Shown: positions 26,427 through 36,030, counted from the stretch's first letter. The stretch: 64,000 bases of DNA from Rhizobium skierniewicense (GCF_014196515.1 NZ_JACIDV010000001.1:186001-250000), one strand, 5' to 3'. Numbers and translations: made by a program. The notes: generated by a model from the letters alone, not told the origin.

Positions 26427-26449
26427 CGAACAGAGCGTACCTCTGTTCG
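26427..26449. other. Perfect dyad CGAACAGAG-N5-CTCTGTTCG
   Basis: A 9-bp perfect inverted repeat with a 5-bp loop lies in the 262-bp gap between gntR and lacI. No T-run follows on either strand. It may be a terminator-like structure for lacI, 112 bp past its stop, or a protein-binding site. Confidence 0.4.
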
Positions 26450-26560
26450 GGTATGGTTGTGATGTGCTCATCAACACGATAGGCGAGGGGATGCTGAGAG
26501 ATGGCCTGATCTCACTGGCAGATGGCGCTCGTCCGGTCGTTGTCTGGATGATCGGCGGCT

Positions 26561-27589
26561 TCAACGCGCCTTGGCGCTGCCGCGCTGGATCAGCGTCCCC
26601 GCAAACAATCGGTCGAGATCTGTTCGGTCCGGGTTTGCCAGGACTTTTACGAGGTATTCAACCATCTCGGTCAGCGGCTGTCGATAGGTTGTCAAGCTGT
26701 AGTTGGGGTTGTCCGCCTGGGGCACGTCGTCGAACCCGGTAATGGCAATATCTTCCGGTATGCGCAAACCAAGCTTGTGACGAATGACATCGATGGCGCC
26801 GATCGCAAGAGCATCATTCTCGCAGACCAGAATGTCCGGGCGCGACGTTGGCTCACGTCCAGACAGGGCGACCTCGACAACGCGGGAAGCGAGCGCCGGA
26901 TCATAAGCCGTGACCTCGATTGTTTCTGGCTGGTAGCCAAAGTGCTGGCCCCAATAGTCCATGAAAGTCTCTTTGCGAAGGAGATGCGCCGACGACGTGC
27001 TTGGTCCGGCGACAAACATCGGTCTGCGATAGCCCTGTTCCCTGACGTAATCAGCAATCTTTTTCATGGCGTCAACATCATCGACTGCGATCGAGATCGT
27101 GTTGGGATTGCGTGACGTACGGGCAAAAATGATAAGTTTGCGAAACCGGCGTGCGTGTAGGGCGGTCTCCAGCACCTCATCATCGAACTGCAATCCGATC
27201 AGAATGACGGCGTCGACACGACGTTGGCTGGCGTTGAGGAGGGCTCGGCTGGCATCTTCACGGTTCAGCGTGTTGATGAGCAGAATATCAAAACCCTCTC
27301 GCCGAAGGATGCGGGTCAGACGCTCCATCATCACAAGCTTGTGGGGATTTGCAAAATCATCGATCAGAAGCGCGACCAAATTGGAGCGATCTGAAGAAAG
27401 GCTCGCAGCGCGCAAGTCAGGAACGTATCCAAGGCGCGTTGCCGCAGCATGGACCTTTTCGAGGCTCTTCGCCGAAATGGAGGCATCCTTACGGAATGCC
27501 CGATTGACGGTCCAACGCGAAACGCCCGCTTCCTCGGCGACATCGTCAGCAGTGATGTTGGCAAATGGCGTCGTCCCGTCGTCAGTCAT
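26561..27589 (-). CDS. LacI-family transcriptional regulator
   Basis: A 342-residue regulator. The ATG at 27589 has GGAG five bases ahead; an upstream in-frame ATG (27667) would run into the operator region. The HTH reads ITADDVAEEAGVSRWTVNRA, then FRKDASISAKSLEKV, with hinge AATRLGYVPDLRA. A periplasmic-binding-protein-like sensor domain follows, ending with ITGFDDVPQADNPNYSLTTY. It is divergent from the inositol/sugar operon and has two LacI-type operators between. It is probably a repressor induced by the imported sugar or a derivative. Confidence 0.92.
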   Translation of the reverse strand: MTDDGTTPFANITADDVAEEAGVSRWTVNRAFRKDASISAKSLEKVHAAATRLGYVPDLRAASLSSDRSNLVALLIDDFANPHKLVMMERLTRILRREGFDILLINTLNREDASRALLNASQRRVDAVILIGLQFDDEVLETALHARRFRKLIIFARTSRNPNTISIAVDDVDAMKKIADYVREQGYRRPMFVAGPSTSSAHLLRKETFMDYWGQHFGYQPETIEVTAYDPALASRVVEVALSGREPTSRPDILVCENDALAIGAIDVIRHKLGLRIPEDIAITGFDDVPQADNPNYSLTTYRQPLTEMVEYLVKVLANPDRTDLDRLFAGTLIQRGSAKAR

Positions 27590-27662
27590 GTCAACTCCGC
27601 GATCTTCGTCGATCGATTCACAAATGCTTATAAGCATTTTCAATTTTACCTGAAACAAATTC

Positions 27663-27699
27663 TGCACCCGTGAGCAAAATTGGCTTGCTCACGGGTGCA
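27663..27699. promoter_or_regulatory. Two inverted LacI-type operators
   Basis: TGCACCCGTGAGCAA (27663-27677) and its exact reverse complement (27685-27699) are separated by 7 bp. Each arm contains a 14-bp box of the form TG-N4-CG-N4-CA, the standard LacI-family operator with a central CG, with centres 23 bp apart. They lie between the divergent lacI and dehydrogenase starts, so one repressor could control both. Confidence 0.7.
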
Positions 27700-27757
27700 A
27701 AAACTGTACTGTCTGGATCCAAGGGGCAGGGGAGTGCCTCTTAGGGGAGAAATAAAC

Positions 27758-28750
27758 ATGCTCAAAGTCGGGTTGCTGGGTGCTGGTCGCATCGGCCGCG
27801 TCCACGCTGTTAATATCGCTGGTCATGCCAGGAGTCAGCTTGCCGCAGTGTCGGATGTCAACGAAGAAGTGGCCAGACAACTGGCGGCGGCACACAATTC
27901 CACATACGCTCATTTGGACGATATACTCAACGACGACTCGATCGATGCGGTACTGATAGCGACGTCAACCGACACGCACTCGGATCTGATCGAACAGGCA
28001 ACTGCTGCCGGCAAGGCCGTGCTGTGCGAAAAGCCGGTCGATCTCTCGCTCAAGCGCGCTCAAGCCTGCCTGGACGTCGTCTCGAAGATAGGCGTGCCGG
28101 TCATGATCGGTTTTAATCGAAGGTTTGATCCCAATTTTGCGGCAATCAAGGCGTCCGTTGTTGCCGGCGAAGTGGGTAAACCGGAACTGCTGTCAATCAC
28201 GTCGTTCGACCCGGCCCCGCCTCCGGTGTCCTATATCAAAGTGTCGGGTGGCCTGTTTCGCGACATGATGATCCACGACTTCGACATGGCGAACTTCCTG
28301 ATGGGGGAGACGCCTAAAGCCGTTCATGCTGTCGGCACATCAATTGTAGACCCCGAGATTGGCAAGGCTGGTGACGTCGATACGGCCGTGGTGACCCTGA
28401 GCTATGCCGATGGCCGCATTGCCGTGATCAAAAACAGCCGACGCGCCGTCTATGGTTATGACCAGCGTGTGGAGCTGTTGGGCTCCGATGGGCTTTTGTC
28501 AGCCGGAAACGTGCTTGAAAATACGGTCTCGAAGGCAACGAAGCAGGGTGTCACCAGCGCCAAGCCGGAGTTCTTTTTTCTTGAACGCTACATGCGCGCC
28601 TATGCAGCAGAATGGGATGCCTTTGTCTCTGCTATACTTGATGGTGCGACTGTGCCGGTGACGCTGCGAGACGGTGTTGCAGCTCTTGCGCTGGCGGAGG
28701 CGGCAACCCAGTCGGCTCGGTCCGGCCAGCCAGTCGCGGTTTCCTTTTAA
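27758..28750 (+). CDS. Gfo/Idh/MocA oxidoreductase, inositol 2-dehydrogenase-like
   Basis: A 330-residue NAD-dependent dehydrogenase. The Rossmann motif VGLLGAGRIGRVHAVNI opens the protein. The catalytic Lys is in VLCEKPVDLSL, and Asp/His in GGLFRDMMIHDFDMANFLMG. VIKNSRRAVYGYDQRVEL is typical of IolG/IdhA inositol dehydrogenases. The ATG at 27758 has GGGGAGA nearby, while an earlier in-frame start would lie over the operators. It is the first gene of the LacI-controlled unit. Substrate is probably an inositol or a related sugar. Confidence 0.88.
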   Translation: MLKVGLLGAGRIGRVHAVNIAGHARSQLAAVSDVNEEVARQLAAAHNSTYAHLDDILNDDSIDAVLIATSTDTHSDLIEQATAAGKAVLCEKPVDLSLKRAQACLDVVSKIGVPVMIGFNRRFDPNFAAIKASVVAGEVGKPELLSITSFDPAPPPVSYIKVSGGLFRDMMIHDFDMANFLMGETPKAVHAVGTSIVDPEIGKAGDVDTAVVTLSYADGRIAVIKNSRRAVYGYDQRVELLGSDGLLSAGNVLENTVSKATKQGVTSAKPEFFFLERYMRAYAAEWDAFVSAILDGATVPVTLRDGVAALALAEAATQSARSGQPVAVSF

Positions 28751-28759
28751 AGATGAGCG

Positions 28760-28779
28760 GTGCCGCTTCAAGGCGGCAC
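28760..28779 (+). other. Hairpin between dehydrogenase and binding-protein genes
   Basis: GTGCCGC-TTCAAG-GCGGCAC forms a 7-bp stem just after the dehydrogenase stop. There is no U-run. The 144-bp gap could also hold a second promoter for the transport genes; GGGAGG precedes the binding-protein ATG. Confidence 0.4.
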
Positions 28780-28894
28780 AGAGGATATTGCTGCGACACC
28801 TCGAATGTGTCCAGCCATTCGGTGCCGGCCCCGTGCGACCGGAAAGACGGAGCGTCGTGGGAGTGACGCTGTGTAACTCAATTGGGAGGATGTT

Positions 28895-29818
28895 ATGAAG
28901 AAATTGCTTGCAGCTGCTGCTACCGCTGCCCTTATCGCTGCCGCCACTCCGGTGCTTGCGACCGATATCATCGTCGTTGCGCACGGCCAGGCCAACGACC
29001 CATTCTGGTCTGTCGTCAAGAACGGTGCCGAAAAGGCCGGCAAGGATACCGGCGTCAACGTCGATTTCCGCTCGCCCGAAACCTTCGACATGGTCGCAAT
29101 GGGACAGTTGATCGACGCGGCCGTCAATCAGGATCCCGATGGTATTGTCGTGTCGATCCCGGATGCGGATGCGCTTGGCCCGTCGATCAAGCGTGCTGTT
29201 GACGCGGGTATCCCGGTTATCTCCATGAATTCCGGCTCGGACGTTGCGCGCAAACTTGGTGCAAAACTGCATGTCGGCCAGTCCGAGTTCGATGCGGGTA
29301 AGGTTGCCGGTCAAAAACTCGCTGAACTCGGCGGCAAAAAAGCCATCTGCGTCAATCAGGAGGTCGGCAACGTCTCGCTTGACCTGCGTTGCGCCGGTTT
29401 CAAGGAGGGATTTGGCAAGGACGTCAGCGTTCTCCCAACCAATAACGACCCGACTGAAGTGGAGTCCAAGGTCCGCGCGGCGCTCGATTCCGACAAGGAC
29501 GTCAACGTTGTACTCGGGCTCAATGCCTCTCTCGTCGGCGAACCGACTGTCAAGGCAGCCCAGGCGCTTGGCCGTGATGACGTGCTGATCGCGACCTTCG
29601 ATCTGTCTGCCGGCTTTCTCAAGGATGTCGCTGACGGCAAGGCCGCATTTGCGATCGATCAGCAGCAATACCTGCAAGGCTATCTGCCGGTCGCCTTCCT
29701 TGCTCTCAACGCGCAATACGGCCTGATTCCCGGCGGAGATGTGCCATCCGGCCCTAACCTTGTGACCAAAGACACGGCTGCCAAGGTCATCGACCTGTCG
29801 GCCAAGGGTATTCGCTAA
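28895..29818 (+). CDS. Sugar ABC transporter substrate-binding protein (RbsB/FrcB type)
   Basis: A 307-residue periplasmic binding protein of the CUT2 class. Signal peptide: KKLLAAAATAALIAAATPVL, cleaved near ATD. IVVAHGQANDPFWSVVKNGA and GIPVISMNSGSDVA are typical of ribose/fructose binders. ATFDLSAGFLKDVADGKAAF and DQQQYLQGYLPV mark the C-terminal lobe. With the permease and half-size ATPase downstream it forms an FrcBCA-like importer. The dehydrogenase and isomerase genes suggest an inositol-like or hexose-like ligand. Confidence 0.92.
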   Translation: MKKLLAAAATAALIAAATPVLATDIIVVAHGQANDPFWSVVKNGAEKAGKDTGVNVDFRSPETFDMVAMGQLIDAAVNQDPDGIVVSIPDADALGPSIKRAVDAGIPVISMNSGSDVARKLGAKLHVGQSEFDAGKVAGQKLAELGGKKAICVNQEVGNVSLDLRCAGFKEGFGKDVSVLPTNNDPTEVESKVRAALDSDKDVNVVLGLNASLVGEPTVKAAQALGRDDVLIATFDLSAGFLKDVADGKAAFAIDQQQYLQGYLPVAFLALNAQYGLIPGGDVPSGPNLVTKDTAAKVIDLSAKGIR

Positions 29819-29829
29819 TCACATCGTTA

Positions 29830-29857
29830 CCGGGCCGCACTCGTCTTTGCGGTCCGG
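29830..29857 (+). other. Hairpin between binding-protein and permease genes
   Basis: CCGGGCCGCA pairs with TGCGGTCCGG (one G-U pair) across an 8-base loop. It lies between the binding-protein stop and the permease start and has no U-run. It probably sets the ratio of binding protein to membrane subunits. Confidence 0.5.
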
Positions 29858-29879
29858 ACACCGATCAGGAGACAAACCA

Positions 29880-30986
29880 ATGTCGATAGACTCAGCCGTA
29901 CCTGTGGACGAGCGGATCAAGTCGGAATCCGTTGCCACGAAACTGATGAAACGGCCGGAATTAGGCGCAATAGGCGGAGTGATTCTCGTCACACTTTTCT
30001 TCATGATCACTGCCGACCGTACCATGTTCACCCTTTCAGGCGTCATGAATTTCATGACCCCGGCAGCCCAGCTCGGAATTCTTGGCATTGCTGCGGCCCT
30101 GCTCATGATTGGCGGTGAATTTGACCTGTCGATCGGCTCGATGGTGGCGTTTGCCGGTATGATGTTTGGCGTTTTCGTCGTGAATGTCGGCATGCCATTG
30201 ATTATCGCGATACCTTTGACCCTGGGGCTTGCTGCGGCTCTCGGAGCCGCCAACGGCATGATCGTCCTGCGCACAGGCTTGCCGTCCTTTATCGTCACGC
30301 TAGCCGGACTGTTTGTTCTCAGGGGGGCGTCCTTGGTCGGCCTCAAGATTTTTACAGGAGGCTCCACGCAGTTGCGTGGTATCCGCGAGGCCGTTGAAGG
30401 CGACTTCCTCGCACCGCTGTTTTCCGGTGACGCCTTCGGCTTCGTCATGCGATGGCTGGCTGAAGCGGGTATCGTTGACAGTTTCAAGTCGGGTGTGCCG
30501 AAAGTGCCTGGCATCCCTGTCGAGATCATCTGGTTCATCGCTTTTGCGCTGATCTCGACCTACATCCTTTTGCGGACCCCGGTTGGAAACTGGATCTTTG
30601 CGACTGGTGGCGACTCCGTCGCGGCGCAGAACTCAGGTGTACCCGTACGCCGCGTCAGGGTATCGCTCTTCATGCTCACGGCAGTCGCTGCGGCGCTCGT
30701 GGCTATTATCACGGTCATTGATGCCGGCTCCACGGATGCGCGTCGCGGCTTCATGAAAGAATTCGAGGCGATTATCGCAGCCGTTATTGGTGGATGCCTT
30801 CTCACGGGAGGGTATGGTTCCGCGATCGGGGCCTTCTTCGGCGCGATTATCTTCGGGATGGTTACGATCGGATTGACATATACCCGCTTCGACCAGGATT
30901 GGTTCCAGGTGTTCCTCGGCGCAATGCTGCTCTTGGCCGTCATCTTCAACAACGTCATTCGTCGACGTGTGACAGGGGAACGCTGA
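29880..30986 (+). CDS. Sugar ABC transporter permease (RbsC/FrcC type)
   Basis: A 368-residue permease with about ten membrane helices. The ATG at 29880 has CAGGAGA before it. [20 protein letters not shown] is the family's signature, and [19 protein letters not shown] follows. The C-terminal half includes [20 protein letters not shown] and [21 protein letters not shown] soluble insertion near residues 180-215 is typical of FrcC-type proteins. Its stop is two bases before the ATPase start. Confidence 0.93.
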   Translation: MSIDSAVPVDERIKSESVATKLMKRPELGAIGGVILVTLFFMITADRTMFTLSGVMNFMTPAAQLGILGIAAALLMIGGEFDLSIGSMVAFAGMMFGVFVVNVGMPLIIAIPLTLGLAAALGAANGMIVLRTGLPSFIVTLAGLFVLRGASLVGLKIFTGGSTQLRGIREAVEGDFLAPLFSGDAFGFVMRWLAEAGIVDSFKSGVPKVPGIPVEIIWFIAFALISTYILLRTPVGNWIFATGGDSVAAQNSGVPVRRVRVSLFMLTAVAAALVAIITVIDAGSTDARRGFMKEFEAIIAAVIGGCLLTGGYGSAIGAFFGAIIFGMVTIGLTYTRFDQDWFQVFLGAMLLLAVIFNNVIRRRVTGER

Positions 30987-30988
30987 GC

Positions 30989-31768
30989 ATGTCTGTGCCG
31001 ATCATCCATATGGAGAATATCAAGAAGCACTATGGCAACGTGATTGCGCTGAACGGCGTAACCTTCGACTTGCGAGCAGGCGAATGCCATTGCCTGCTAG
31101 GAGACAATGGTGCGGGAAAGTCGACCTTCATCAAGACGATGTCGGGCGTGCACAAGCCGACGGAAGGCTCTATCACTTTTGAGGGCAAGCCACTGTCGTT
31201 CAGCAGCCCGCGCGACGCGATGGAAGCTGGCATAGCGACCGTGTTTCAGGATCTTGCGATGATCCCGCTCATGTCGGTGACCCGCAACTTCTTCATGGGG
31301 CGCGAGCCGACCAAGGGCCGGGGCTTGTTCAAGCGCTTCGATATCGAGCGCGCAAATGAAGTCACAATGGCCGAAATGCGCAAGATGGGCATCAACTTGC
31401 GTGGTCCGGATCAGGCCGTCGGGACACTTTCGGGCGGTGAACGACAAACGGTTGCGATTGCCCGCGCCGTTTACTTCGGCGCAAAGGTGCTGATCCTCGA
31501 CGAGCCGACCTCGGCGCTCGGGGTTCGACAGACCTCCAATGTGCTTGCCACCATCAAACGCGTACGGGAACAGGGTATCGGTGTGGTGTTCATCTCGCAC
31601 AATGTCCGCCATGCCATGGCAGTCGGCGATCGGTTTACCGTTCTCAACCGTGGCCAAACACTTGGCACCGCCACGCGCGGGGAAATCACGGCGTCGCAAC
31701 TGCAGGACATGATGGCTGGAGGGCAGGAAATGGCGACGCTCGAGGGCTCGCTTGGCGGAACGATCTGA
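30989..31768 (+). CDS. Sugar ABC transporter ATPase, single-domain (FrcA type)
   Basis: A 259-residue ATPase. Walker A is [10 protein letters not shown], the signature LSGGERQTV, Walker [13 protein letters not shown], and the H-loop FISHNVRHA. Most CUT2 importers use a duplicated ~500-residue ATPase, but this one has a single domain as in the fructose system FrcA. It would act as a homodimer. It overlaps no neighbour; the second dehydrogenase gene begins nine bases later. Confidence 0.93.
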   Translation: MSVPIIHMENIKKHYGNVIALNGVTFDLRAGECHCLLGDNGAGKSTFIKTMSGVHKPTEGSITFEGKPLSFSSPRDAMEAGIATVFQDLAMIPLMSVTRNFFMGREPTKGRGLFKRFDIERANEVTMAEMRKMGINLRGPDQAVGTLSGGERQTVAIARAVYFGAKVLILDEPTSALGVRQTSNVLATIKRVREQGIGVVFISHNVRHAMAVGDRFTVLNRGQTLGTATRGEITASQLQDMMAGGQEMATLEGSLGGTI

Positions 31769-31777
31769 GGTTTTAAC

Positions 31778-32896
31778 ATGGCAACATCATCCATCCTTCC
31801 TGACCGACCGCTCGGCATCGCGCTGATTGGCACTGGCTTCATGGGAAAGTGCCATGCCATGGCCTGGCGAAATGTCGCTGCCGTCTTCGGCGGCGCCCAT
31901 CATCGTCTGGAAATTCTCAGCGATGCCACGCCAGAAAGCGCTGAAAGCTATGCCCGCCAGTTCGGCTTTTCCCGGTCTACGGCACGCTGGCAGGAAGCGG
32001 TGGCCGATCCCAACGTCGATGTCATCTCGATTACGGCTCCAAATGGCATGCACCGTCCGATGGCGGAAGCTGCTCTGGAGGCCGGCAAGCACGTCTGGCT
32101 CGAAAAGCCGATGGCACTGACGCTCAAAGATGCCGAGGCGATGGCTGCGACGGCCGCCAGATATCCGGGTCAGGCAACGATGCTCGGCTACAACTATCTG
32201 AGAAGCCCAGCCTTTCAGGCCGCACGACACCTGATCGGAGATGGCGCTATAGGCCGACCCCTCGCATTCCGCGGGGTCTATGACGAGGATTACTCCGCCG
32301 ACCCACTCCTCCCGTGGTCTTGGCGGATGACTCACGAAGGTGGTGGCCTCGGCGCACTTGGCGACCTTGGCTGCCACCTCGTGAGTCACATGCTGGCACT
32401 GATGGGGCCGGTGGCCGATGTGGTCGCCCAGACGCAGGTCGCCATTCCAACGCGTCCATCTCCCGACGGGCCGAAGCCCGTTGAGAACGAGGACAGCGCA
32501 ATGGCGCTCTTGCGGTTCACATCGGGCGCTCAGGGCTCATTTGCCACGTCGCGGGTGGCACGTGGGCGCAAATGCCGACTTCAATGGGAGGTGCACGGAC
32601 AGGACGGCACGATCGTTTTCGATCAGGAAAACATGAACGAGCTTTGGGTGCACAAGACGGGAGAGGCAGGGTTTGTTCGTCACCTCTCCGGACCGGATCA
32701 GCCGGATTTCGCCGCCTTCTGTCCTGCTCCTGGTCATAATTTCGGTTTCAATGAACAAAAAGTCATAGAAGCACGCGACCTTCTTGCCGCCATTGCCGGA
32801 GCCCCAAATGTCGGCCCTGATTTCGCCCATGCGCTCGAGATAGAAAAAATCATCCATGCCATGGCCATATCGAATGGGGCCGTCATCCGCTTGTAG
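31778..32896 (+). CDS. Gfo/Idh/MocA-family oxidoreductase
   Basis: A 372-residue dehydrogenase. Cofactor motif [20 protein letters not shown], catalytic Lys in [15 protein letters not shown], and [20 protein letters not shown], where Asp and His of the usual catalytic pair are seen. It is larger than the first dehydrogenase of the unit and only distantly similar, so the two probably act at different steps. The position between the ATPase and the isomerase gene supports a catabolic role. Confidence 0.9.
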   Translation: MATSSILPDRPLGIALIGTGFMGKCHAMAWRNVAAVFGGAHHRLEILSDATPESAESYARQFGFSRSTARWQEAVADPNVDVISITAPNGMHRPMAEAALEAGKHVWLEKPMALTLKDAEAMAATAARYPGQATMLGYNYLRSPAFQAARHLIGDGAIGRPLAFRGVYDEDYSADPLLPWSWRMTHEGGGLGALGDLGCHLVSHMLALMGPVADVVAQTQVAIPTRPSPDGPKPVENEDSAMALLRFTSGAQGSFATSRVARGRKCRLQWEVHGQDGTIVFDQENMNELWVHKTGEAGFVRHLSGPDQPDFAAFCPAPGHNFGFNEQKVIEARDLLAAIAGAPNVGPDFAHALEIEKIIHAMAISNGAVIRL

Positions 32897-32929
32897 CGGT
32901 ATGGAAGCAGTCTTCAAAAGGAGAGACGA

Positions 32930-33730
32930 ATGGAGCAACCGTTTTCGCTTGCCGCCTGCGCTGAAATGCTTTGGCGTGACAAACCGATTGAGTGGCGCTG
33001 CGCGCGCCTCAACGAGCTTGGTTTTATGGTGGGTCTATGGAACTGGCCAAATCATGATCTGGTGGCTCTGGAAAGATCAGGTGCGACCTTCTCCATCATG
33101 AACGGCTATCTCACAGGGAGACTGGCGGACGACGAAGGCGCGGCGGAATTACTACGCTCCGCCCGCGAGACGGCCCAAATCGGTAAGCGTCTGGGGGTGG
33201 AACGCCTCAATCTGCATGGCACAGGTCTTGGCGAAGGCGGGCTTCCGATCCGCGCAAGCGAAGTCATGACAGGACGAATGTGGCTCAAGGCGCGTGATAC
33301 ACTTGCGCGCATCGCAGATCTGGCCGAAAGGGAAGATGTCGTTTTTACTCTGGAGAACCTTAATCTTCCGGTTGACCACCCTGGTACCCCATTCGGTCGT
33401 GCGGAAGATACACTTGCGCTGGTGGAAAGCGTCAACCATCCACGTTTGAAGCTCAATCTCGATCTCTACCACGTGCAGATCGGGGAGGGGAATTTGATAG
33501 AGACATGTAAAGCTTGCTTGCCCTGGATCGGAGAAATACAGGTTGCCGATGTGCCTGGACGATATGAACCAGGGACAGGTGAAATCCATTATCCCGGCAT
33601 CGCCAAGGCATTGTTCGATATGGGCTACCGTGGTCCCGTTGGAATGGAGGCCTATGCAAAAGATCAGCCGGAACATGCTCTTGAGGCATTTCGGCGCGCA
33701 TTTACGGTGGACATGAGCGGTGACGAATAG
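32930..33730 (+). CDS. TIM-barrel sugar isomerase/epimerase (hydroxypyruvate isomerase-like)
   Basis: A 266-residue xylose-isomerase-like TIM-barrel protein. Metal and substrate residues are visible in VVFTLENLNLPVDHPGTPFG (Glu), LKLNLDLYHVQIGEGNLIE (Asp, His), IQVADVPGRYEPGTGEIHYP and VGMEAYAKD (Glu). This pattern matches hydroxypyruvate isomerase and related inosose/ketose isomerases. It is the last gene of the LacI-controlled operon. No terminator with a U-run is seen downstream. Confidence 0.88.
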   Translation: MEQPFSLAACAEMLWRDKPIEWRCARLNELGFMVGLWNWPNHDLVALERSGATFSIMNGYLTGRLADDEGAAELLRSARETAQIGKRLGVERLNLHGTGLGEGGLPIRASEVMTGRMWLKARDTLARIADLAEREDVVFTLENLNLPVDHPGTPFGRAEDTLALVESVNHPRLKLNLDLYHVQIGEGNLIETCKACLPWIGEIQVADVPGRYEPGTGEIHYPGIAKALFDMGYRGPVGMEAYAKDQPEHALEAFRRAFTVDMSGDE

Positions 33731-33899
33731 GCTTCTTCTGACCCAAGGTAAGGAGCGCTTTTGGCTCGCGTGGATCGCGCCGAGATGAAAAACAACCGCT
33801 CGAATTGACCATGCGATCAACAGTTTGCGGGATAAAAGTAGCGACCAATCAGCATTTCCTTACGTCGTTTTAACAAGCCGTCACGGGCGGCCTCTGGGT

Positions 33900-34904
33900 T
33901 CAATGTCCATGTGATCCTGTGTCGACCCCTTTTCCGCTAACCCCAAATCTTTGTCGGTATGAGCCTGGGCTGAGGCTCGTAAAACGCTGGAAAACCCGGC
34001 GAAACGCCGTTACGTCGGCGTAGCCGACCTCCCACGCAATCCTCTCTATGGGAGTGCTCGTTGTTTCCAGTGCGTCGCGCGCTTTCATCATTCTGACCTG
34101 CTGTAAATATTCCGTAGGCCGCAGACCGGTTGCTTTGGTGAATCGTCGCAGGAAGGTGCGCTCGGCCAACGCGGCGCGCAGCGCCATGGCAGGCACCTCG
34201 TGTGTTCCGGCGACATCCGCATGAATATGGTGCTGGACTGCAAGAACCGCAGGATCGCCATGATCGAATTTCGGAATGAAGCTGCGGTAGAGATGCTGAT
34301 CGCGCCGCGGGGGATCGATCAGCAGGAAACGAGCGGTCGCCAGCATGACGCCCGAACCCATCAACCTTTCCACCAGCGTCAATCCCAGATCTGTCCAGGC
34401 GAGAATGCCACCCGCCGTCATGATATCACCGTCGTCTATTACCAATCGTTCTGCAGCAAGCTCGATTTTAGGATAGCGCGCAGCCAACTCCTCACTGAAA
34501 GCCCAGTGCGTGGTGACCTTTCGTCCGTCGATCAGGCCTGTCTCAGCGAGAACAAAGGCGCCCGCGCAGACGGAGCAGACCGTCGCGCCCGACTTGTGTT
34601 GTTGTACCATCCAGGCCGCCGCGGCGGGCATCGGCTTCATCTCCGTCGGCATGATAATGCTGGGTGGTGCAATGACGTGCCCGAGGCGATGACGGTGTTC
34701 CGGGTGGCTGTCCCACACACAGATGACCGTATTATCGACGACTTGCCAATGCGACACCCGGATTGCCCTCATGGCTTCGGCTTTTTGCGGCGCCCACTGG
34801 TTGGCGATGCGGAACAGGTCAGTCAGTCCATAGACCGCAGACAGCTGGCAGTCTGGATAGATCAGAAGCCCGATTTCGGAAACAAGCTCGGCATTATCAG
34901 CCAT
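33900..34904 (-). CDS. GlxA-type AraC-family regulator with DJ-1/PfpI domain
   Basis: A 334-residue regulator. The N-terminal DJ-1/PfpI-like domain (residues ~8-190) contains the elbow VCSVCAGAFVLAETGLIDG and KVTTHWAFSEELAARYP. The C-terminal AraC domain has two HTHs: LAERTFLRRFTKATGLRPTE and PIERIAWEVGYADVTAFRRV. GGAAG lies before the ATG. It is divergent from the exported hydrolase gene at 35020, with 115 bp between, and is the likely regulator of it. Confidence 0.92.
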   Translation of the reverse strand: MADNAELVSEIGLLIYPDCQLSAVYGLTDLFRIANQWAPQKAEAMRAIRVSHWQVVDNTVICVWDSHPEHRHRLGHVIAPPSIIMPTEMKPMPAAAAWMVQQHKSGATVCSVCAGAFVLAETGLIDGRKVTTHWAFSEELAARYPKIELAAERLVIDDGDIMTAGGILAWTDLGLTLVERLMGSGVMLATARFLLIDPPRRDQHLYRSFIPKFDHGDPAVLAVQHHIHADVAGTHEVPAMALRAALAERTFLRRFTKATGLRPTEYLQQVRMMKARDALETTSTPIERIAWEVGYADVTAFRRVFQRFTSLSPGSYRQRFGVSGKGVDTGSHGH

Positions 34905-35019
34905 TTGTCACTTCCGGCATGTTTAAAGTCATTTTCGCCACCTCACAAGGATATGGGAACCGAGTATATCTGTCCTCATCGCAGTTGATAACGCTAACAA
35001 CCCTTGCAGAGGAAAAACA

Positions 35020-36006
35020 ATGGCGACATTTTTACAGAGCTTTGGTCCGACAACCACCCGACGCAAGGTCCTCGTCGGCGTCGGCGGCGCTTTTTCTCTT
35101 GCTGCCCTGAATGTTTCGGCGACCGCAAAAACTCCCGCTATTTCCAAATCAGAAGGAACCATCGATATGACAGGTACTATCACCACCAAGGACGCGGTCG
35201 ACATCTTTTACAAGGACTGGGGTCCGAAGGACGCTCAGCCGATCGTGTTCCATCACGGCTGGCCGCTGTCATCCGACGATTGGGATGCGCAGATGCTGTT
35301 CTTCCTCTCCAAGGGTTACCGCGTCGTGGCCCATGACCGCCGTGGGCACGGCCGCTCGGCCCAGGTCTCGGAAGGCCACGATATGGATCACTACGCCGCC
35401 GACGCCTTTGCCGTCGTTGAAGCGCTCGATCTCAAGAACGCGGTCCACATCGGCCACTCCACCGGTGGCGGCGAAGTCGCCCGCTATGTTGCCAGGCACG
35501 GTGAGCCTGCTGGCCGCGTTGCCAAGGCCGTTCTCGTATCGGCGGTCCCGCCGATCATGGTGAAGACGGATGCCAACCCCGAAGGCCTGCCCATGGAGGT
35601 TTTCGATGGCTTCCGCTCCGCACTTGCTGCCAACCGCGCGCAGTTCTTCCGTGACGTTCCGGCTGGCCCCTTCTACGGCTTCAACCGCGAAGGCGCGACA
35701 GTGCATGAAGGTGTCATCCAGAATTGGTGGCGTCAGGGCATGATGGGCGGAGCCAAGGCACATTATGATGGCATCAAGGCCTTTTCGGAAACAGACCAGA
35801 CCGAAGATCTGAAAGCCATCAGCGTTCCGACACTGGTTCTGCATGGCGAAGACGACCAGATCGTGCCCATCGCAGATTCAGCGCACAAGTCTGTCAAGCT
35901 GCTGAAGAACGGAAAGCTGAAGACCTATCCAGGCTTCTCCCATGGCATGCTGACGGTTAATGCCGAGGTGCTGAACGCCGATCTCCTGGACTTCATTCAG
36001 GCTTGA
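35020..36006 (+). CDS. Tat-exported alpha/beta hydrolase, non-haem chloroperoxidase type
   Basis: A 328-residue alpha/beta hydrolase. The N-terminus TTTRRKVLVGVGGAFSLAAL is a twin-arginine signal. The mature enzyme begins near DMTGTITTKDAVDIFYKDWG. Catalytic Ser147 is in IGHSTGGGEVARY, Asp279 in LHGEDDQIVP and His308 in GFSHGM. FHHGWPLSSDDWDAQMLFF is the chloroperoxidase-type oxyanion region. Close homologues without the leader are cytoplasmic esterases or perhydrolases; the Tat leader suggests a periplasmic role. A shorter form starting at the Met of DMTGTITT (residue 50) is possible. GAGGA precedes the first ATG. Confidence 0.87.
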   Translation: MATFLQSFGPTTTRRKVLVGVGGAFSLAALNVSATAKTPAISKSEGTIDMTGTITTKDAVDIFYKDWGPKDAQPIVFHHGWPLSSDDWDAQMLFFLSKGYRVVAHDRRGHGRSAQVSEGHDMDHYAADAFAVVEALDLKNAVHIGHSTGGGEVARYVARHGEPAGRVAKAVLVSAVPPIMVKTDANPEGLPMEVFDGFRSALAANRAQFFRDVPAGPFYGFNREGATVHEGVIQNWWRQGMMGGAKAHYDGIKAFSETDQTEDLKAISVPTLVLHGEDDQIVPIADSAHKSVKLLKNGKLKTYPGFSHGMLTVNAEVLNADLLDFIQA

Positions 36007-36030
36007 ACCAACTAGGCTTTCATTAACGGG

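Noticed and set aside
26341-26742. Plus-strand frame of 133 codons in the gntR-lacI gap
   Set aside because: Runs into the antisense of lacI and has no homology features; the gap looks regulatory.
28499-29716. Minus-strand open frame of 405 codons across the dehydrogenase end and the sugar-binding gene
   Set aside because: It covers two well-supported genes and their gap on the other strand and shows no family motif.
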